From assembly GCA_028822945.1 (NCBI GenBank), contig JAPKCN010000078.1, positions 1-8,311 of the forward strand: a DNA stretch of 8,311 nt, given 5' to 3'. This stretch comes from Porticoccaceae bacterium (GTDB taxonomy: Bacteria > Pseudomonadota > Gammaproteobacteria > Pseudomonadales > Porticoccaceae). Below, in pieces: positions 6,107 through 8,311 of the stretch (positions within the stretch are counted from its first letter, which is position 1; the number at the start of each line of letters is the position of its first letter). The notes below the pieces were generated by a model. It was given only the letters and a program-made list of their open reading frames with translations. It did not search any database and had not been told where the DNA came from. The translations under genes were made by a program, and so were the position numbers.

Positions 6107-8217
6107 TATTGACCGCTCACTCCGAATACCCGAGGTTCGCCCATTTGGTAATAGGGCTCAGTCTCATAGTATTTTCGGGGATCATTACCAAATCCACCAA
6201 AACCGCGCACGATGACCTCCTCATTAGTGAGATTTCGCGCCCACACTGATATGTCCCAAGAGCTAGATGCATACACCAGATTAGCATTGAGCAATTGATA
6301 GGACTGACTCTGCTCGTCGTGACTAGAGGACAGATAAAAACGGTCTTTACCCTCCAAATCTAGGCTCAACGAGACGTTATCTGATATTTGCAACTGCCCA
6401 CCTACGGCAAATTGATACCGTGGCGCATGAGCCTGTTGTCGACTGTTCAGCGTCTTTGCAAGCGGCGTATCATACTTAGTATCCAGCCAACCTAGGCTAG
6501 CGAAAAAATTTAAGTTCTCCCCCTGAGCCCACAACGCTTCGATTTCAATACCAAAGTTACTACCTTTTGCCGAATTGCCGAAGTAATCAGTAAAGTCGCT
6601 GGCATTGCTGTCCGTACGAGATTGCACCAATGATTGCTTAATTTGAATGTCTCTACGCTGCTGGTAAAAACCCGCTAACTGCGCCTGTAACCGTCCGTCC
6701 AGCCAAATACCCTTCACGCCCGCCTCAAAATTCCACATCAGTTCGGTATCAAATTCGCGATCTGCTGGCGATAATGACGGGGCACTGTTCACACCTCCCG
6801 CTTTGTAACCGCGGGATATTAACGAGTAAATCATAGTCCGTGGCGACGTCTGATATTGTAACGCAATGCGACCACCCCAAAGACCCTCATCGACGCTGTG
6901 AAGGACGGCATCGCTATCGCTGTAGTCAGCACTCCGATTCTCAAATCTTATGCCGGTCAACAGAGTCAACGTGTCACTTAGGTGCGTATCTAACTGACCA
7001 TAGATCGCGCGACTTTCAGTTTCAAAACTGCTCCTGAACCCATCAGGAAGATAGGTATATTGACGCATAAGCTGTTCATCCTGGCTACGTGCATAAACGC
7101 CGAATACCCAATCGGCGGACTGACCGAGAACTTGTATTGGATGCTGCGACACCCAGCGTACGTCTATTGATCCGTTGTATCGATCGCGCAGATAGTTATC
7201 TTCAGAATTATATCCCCAACCAGCACATGCTTGCCCTGTACATATATCGGGGAAAGCCCAGTCTTCATCATAACCATATTCGAGATCAGTGTCGGCGACA
7301 CTAATCAATGCGACCCATTCGTAGGCGTCGTGTCCACGCCATTTTGTTTCGACTGCTACAGCGCTAGATTTCTGGCGATCATGTCCGGGTTTATCCGACA
7401 GTGTGTGACGAGTATTATCAAGTGAAAACCCATCGTAACCATTGTCAGCGTCGACGTGAAATAGGGTAAATTTAGTGTCCAGATTGTCACTTACTCGCCA
7501 GGTAAAAATTGATCTTAAGCTAAGTTCATCGATATCGTCGGTATCATCACGCTGTAAGAAATCATTTATAACGTAGCCGTCGCTACTATGGCTTTGAACC
7601 GCCAGACGATAATTTACAGTTGGGCTAAGAGCACCGCCAACCGCCGCGGAAATAGTCTGTGTATTAAAACGGCCCATCGCTAATGCCACATTACCGCGGG
7701 TTTCGATGGTCGGTTGATTAGCTTTTAGTGATACCAGACCTGCAAGGGCGTTAGCGCCATAGAGAGTACCCTGCGGACCACGCAAAATTTCTACCTGTTG
7801 CAGATCCATAGTTGTCGCGGCGCCCGCAATACCAGTGAAGTCGATCCCATCTACGAGCACGCCGACACTGGGGTTAAGCGGTTCAATAAATTGACTACGC
7901 TCACCAATCCCGCGAATTTGAATAAATCGGCCGCGTGACGCGCCACTGGAAAAATTCACATTGGGCGCGACATTTAATAATTGTGCTAGATGTTTAGCCT
8001 GACGGCGATCAATGATATTTTTATCGAGCACCGTTAAGCTGGCAGGCGTTGTTAGTAAAGTGGTGTCGCGAAAATCAGCTGTCACCATAATTTCAATGAG
8101 TTGGGGATCTGCCAGCGACAGACTAGCCAATACGAGTAATGCGCTTACACAAGTTGCTTTGATTCGTGCGCTCTGGCTGCCTCGAGTGATGTTTTTTGGA
8201 TTTAGCTGATACTTCAT
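6097..8217 (-). CDS. TonB-dependent outer-membrane receptor, probably for thiamine
   Basis: This outer-membrane transporter is energised by TonB-ExbB-ExbD and probably takes up thiamine. The 706-residue product has a long n-region, a hydrophobic signal core (about 21-35) with likely cleavage after A36, and a TonB-box-like IEIMVTA at 41-47. The plug domain carries IQIRGIGER (99-107), VGVLVDGI (118-125) and VEILRGPQGTLYGANALAG (142-160). A 22-strand barrel follows, with SRGYKAGGVN (468-477), RNLTNE (661-666) and a terminal phenylalanine. A close cysteine pair (C326, C331) lies in a probable surface loop. The start is the ATG at 8217, six bases after GAGG (8227-8224). A TTG four codons upstream lies within that ribosome site and is not used. 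Ligand assignment rests on the upstream TPP riboswitch and downstream pnuT and kinase. Such thiamine-linked receptors have been called Omr1. Confidence 0.93.
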   Translation of the reverse strand: MKYQLNPKNITRGSQSARIKATCVSALLVLASLSLADPQLIEIMVTADFRDTTLLTTPASLTVLDKNIIDRRQAKHLAQLLNVAPNVNFSSGASRGRFIQIRGIGERSQFIEPLNPSVGVLVDGIDFTGIAGAATTMDLQQVEILRGPQGTLYGANALAGLVSLKANQPTIETRGNVALAMGRFNTQTISAAVGGALSPTVNYRLAVQSHSSDGYVINDFLQRDDTDDIDELSLRSIFTWRVSDNLDTKFTLFHVDADNGYDGFSLDNTRHTLSDKPGHDRQKSSAVAVETKWRGHDAYEWVALISVADTDLEYGYDEDWAFPDICTGQACAGWGYNSEDNYLRDRYNGSIDVRWVSQHPIQVLGQSADWVFGVYARSQDEQLMRQYTYLPDGFRSSFETESRAIYGQLDTHLSDTLTLLTGIRFENRSADYSDSDAVLHSVDEGLWGGRIALQYQTSPRTMIYSLISRGYKAGGVNSAPSLSPADREFDTELMWNFEAGVKGIWLDGRLQAQLAGFYQQRRDIQIKQSLVQSRTDSNASDFTDYFGNSAKGSNFGIEIEALWAQGENLNFFASLGWLDTKYDTPLAKTLNSRQQAHAPRYQFAVGGQLQISDNVSLSLDLEGKDRFYLSSSHDEQSQSYQLLNANLVYASSSWDISVWARNLTNEEVIVRGFGGFGNDPRKYYETEPYYQMGEPRVFGVSGQYGF

Positions 8218-8218
8218 A

Positions 8219-8250
8219 TGGTGCCTCAATGACCTAACTAATGAGACCCA
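8219..8250 (-). promoter_or_regulatory. hairpin sequestering the receptor ribosome binding site
   Basis: On the - strand GTCTCA (8247-8242) pairs with TGAGGC (8228-8223). The stem continues past one bulged A (8222) with TGG (8250-8248) on CCA (8221-8219). That gives nine pairs, including one G-U, around a 13-base loop. The stem buries the GAGG ribosome site (8227-8224) and ends one base before the ATG. It lies about 40 bases behind the TPP aptamer, so it is the natural candidate for the off state of a translation-controlling riboswitch. I did not find a convincing alternative partner for the GTCTCA strand, so the switching mechanism is inferred. Confidence 0.6.
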
Positions 8251-8288
8251 AAAATTACAGACGCGTCACGGGAACGGTGAAGATCCTA

Positions 8289-8311
8289 TTCCTACGCCGG
8301 CATTATCCGGG
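8289..8311 (-). promoter_or_regulatory. TPP (THI-box) riboswitch, 3' part of the aptamer, cut by window edge
   Basis: Read on the - strand, the last bases of the window give CCCGGATAATGCCGGCGTAG followed by GAA. This matches the highly conserved pyrophosphate-sensor part of TPP riboswitches, known as CTGGATAATGCCAGCGTAGG. The ATAATG loop and the CGTAGG segment are unchanged, while the flanking stem CTGG/CCAG is replaced by CCGG/CCGG with pairing kept. The 5' part, including the CTGAGA pyrimidine-sensor motif, would lie beyond 8311. The position about 70 bases before the receptor start is right for a regulatory leader. It ties the downstream genes to thiamine pyrophosphate levels. Confidence 0.88.

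Noticed and set aside
8218..8229. Receptor start at TTG 8229
   Set aside because: The four extra codons overlap the GAGG ribosome site. The ATG at 8217 has correct spacing.
1..8311. CRISPR arrays, tRNAs, insertion sequences or long repeats
   Set aside because: I saw no spaced direct repeats, tRNA cloverleaf pattern, transposase or long duplicated stretch on reading both strands.

Overview
The window looks like a chromosomal segment of a gammaproteobacterium. The evidence is the hisI-hisE-tatA-tatB-tatC order (as in Pseudomonas and relatives), close E. coli-like TatC, TatA and YajQ sequences, a YchJ protein, and a TonB-dependent outer-membrane receptor. Codon and base use look even throughout. 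I see no mobile element, tRNA, rRNA or CRISPR. The genus cannot be fixed from the sequence alone.

Left part, + strand (8-2020): a tight operon. hisI and hisE encode two consecutive histidine-biosynthesis steps. tatA, tatB and tatC encode the complete twin-arginine protein export machine. hisI/hisE and tatB/tatC are joined by ATGA stop/start overlaps. Middle part (2046-4015): an alpha/beta hydrolase of the hormone-sensitive-lipase type (-) converges on tatC. Behind it lie a short YchJ-type SEC-C protein (-) and a divergently transcribed yajQ (+).

Right part, - strand (8311 down to 4064): the most interesting region. The window edge cuts through what reads as the 3' half of a TPP (THI-box) riboswitch (8289-8311). 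It is followed by a hairpin that buries the ribosome binding site of a 706-residue TonB-dependent receptor. Behind the receptor come an 82-residue YkoF-like protein (putative thiamine binder), a PnuC/PnuT-family inner-membrane transporter, a ThiK-like phosphotransferase and finally msrB. Together they read as a thiamine scavenging operon: the receptor brings thiamine across the outer membrane, PnuT carries it across the inner membrane, the kinase traps it as thiamine phosphate, and TPP switches the operon off. The YkoF-like protein may bind thiamine in between. No ThiL, TPP kinase or ABC transporter lies in the window, so the last step to TPP must be encoded elsewhere.

The main oddity is the 5' end of the kinase gene. 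The first standard start codon removes the N-terminal part of the kinase fold. Plausible coding sequence continues about 40 codons further upstream, inside the end of pnuT, without an ATG, GTG or TTG in frame. This suggests a non-standard start, a frameshift or a sequence error.
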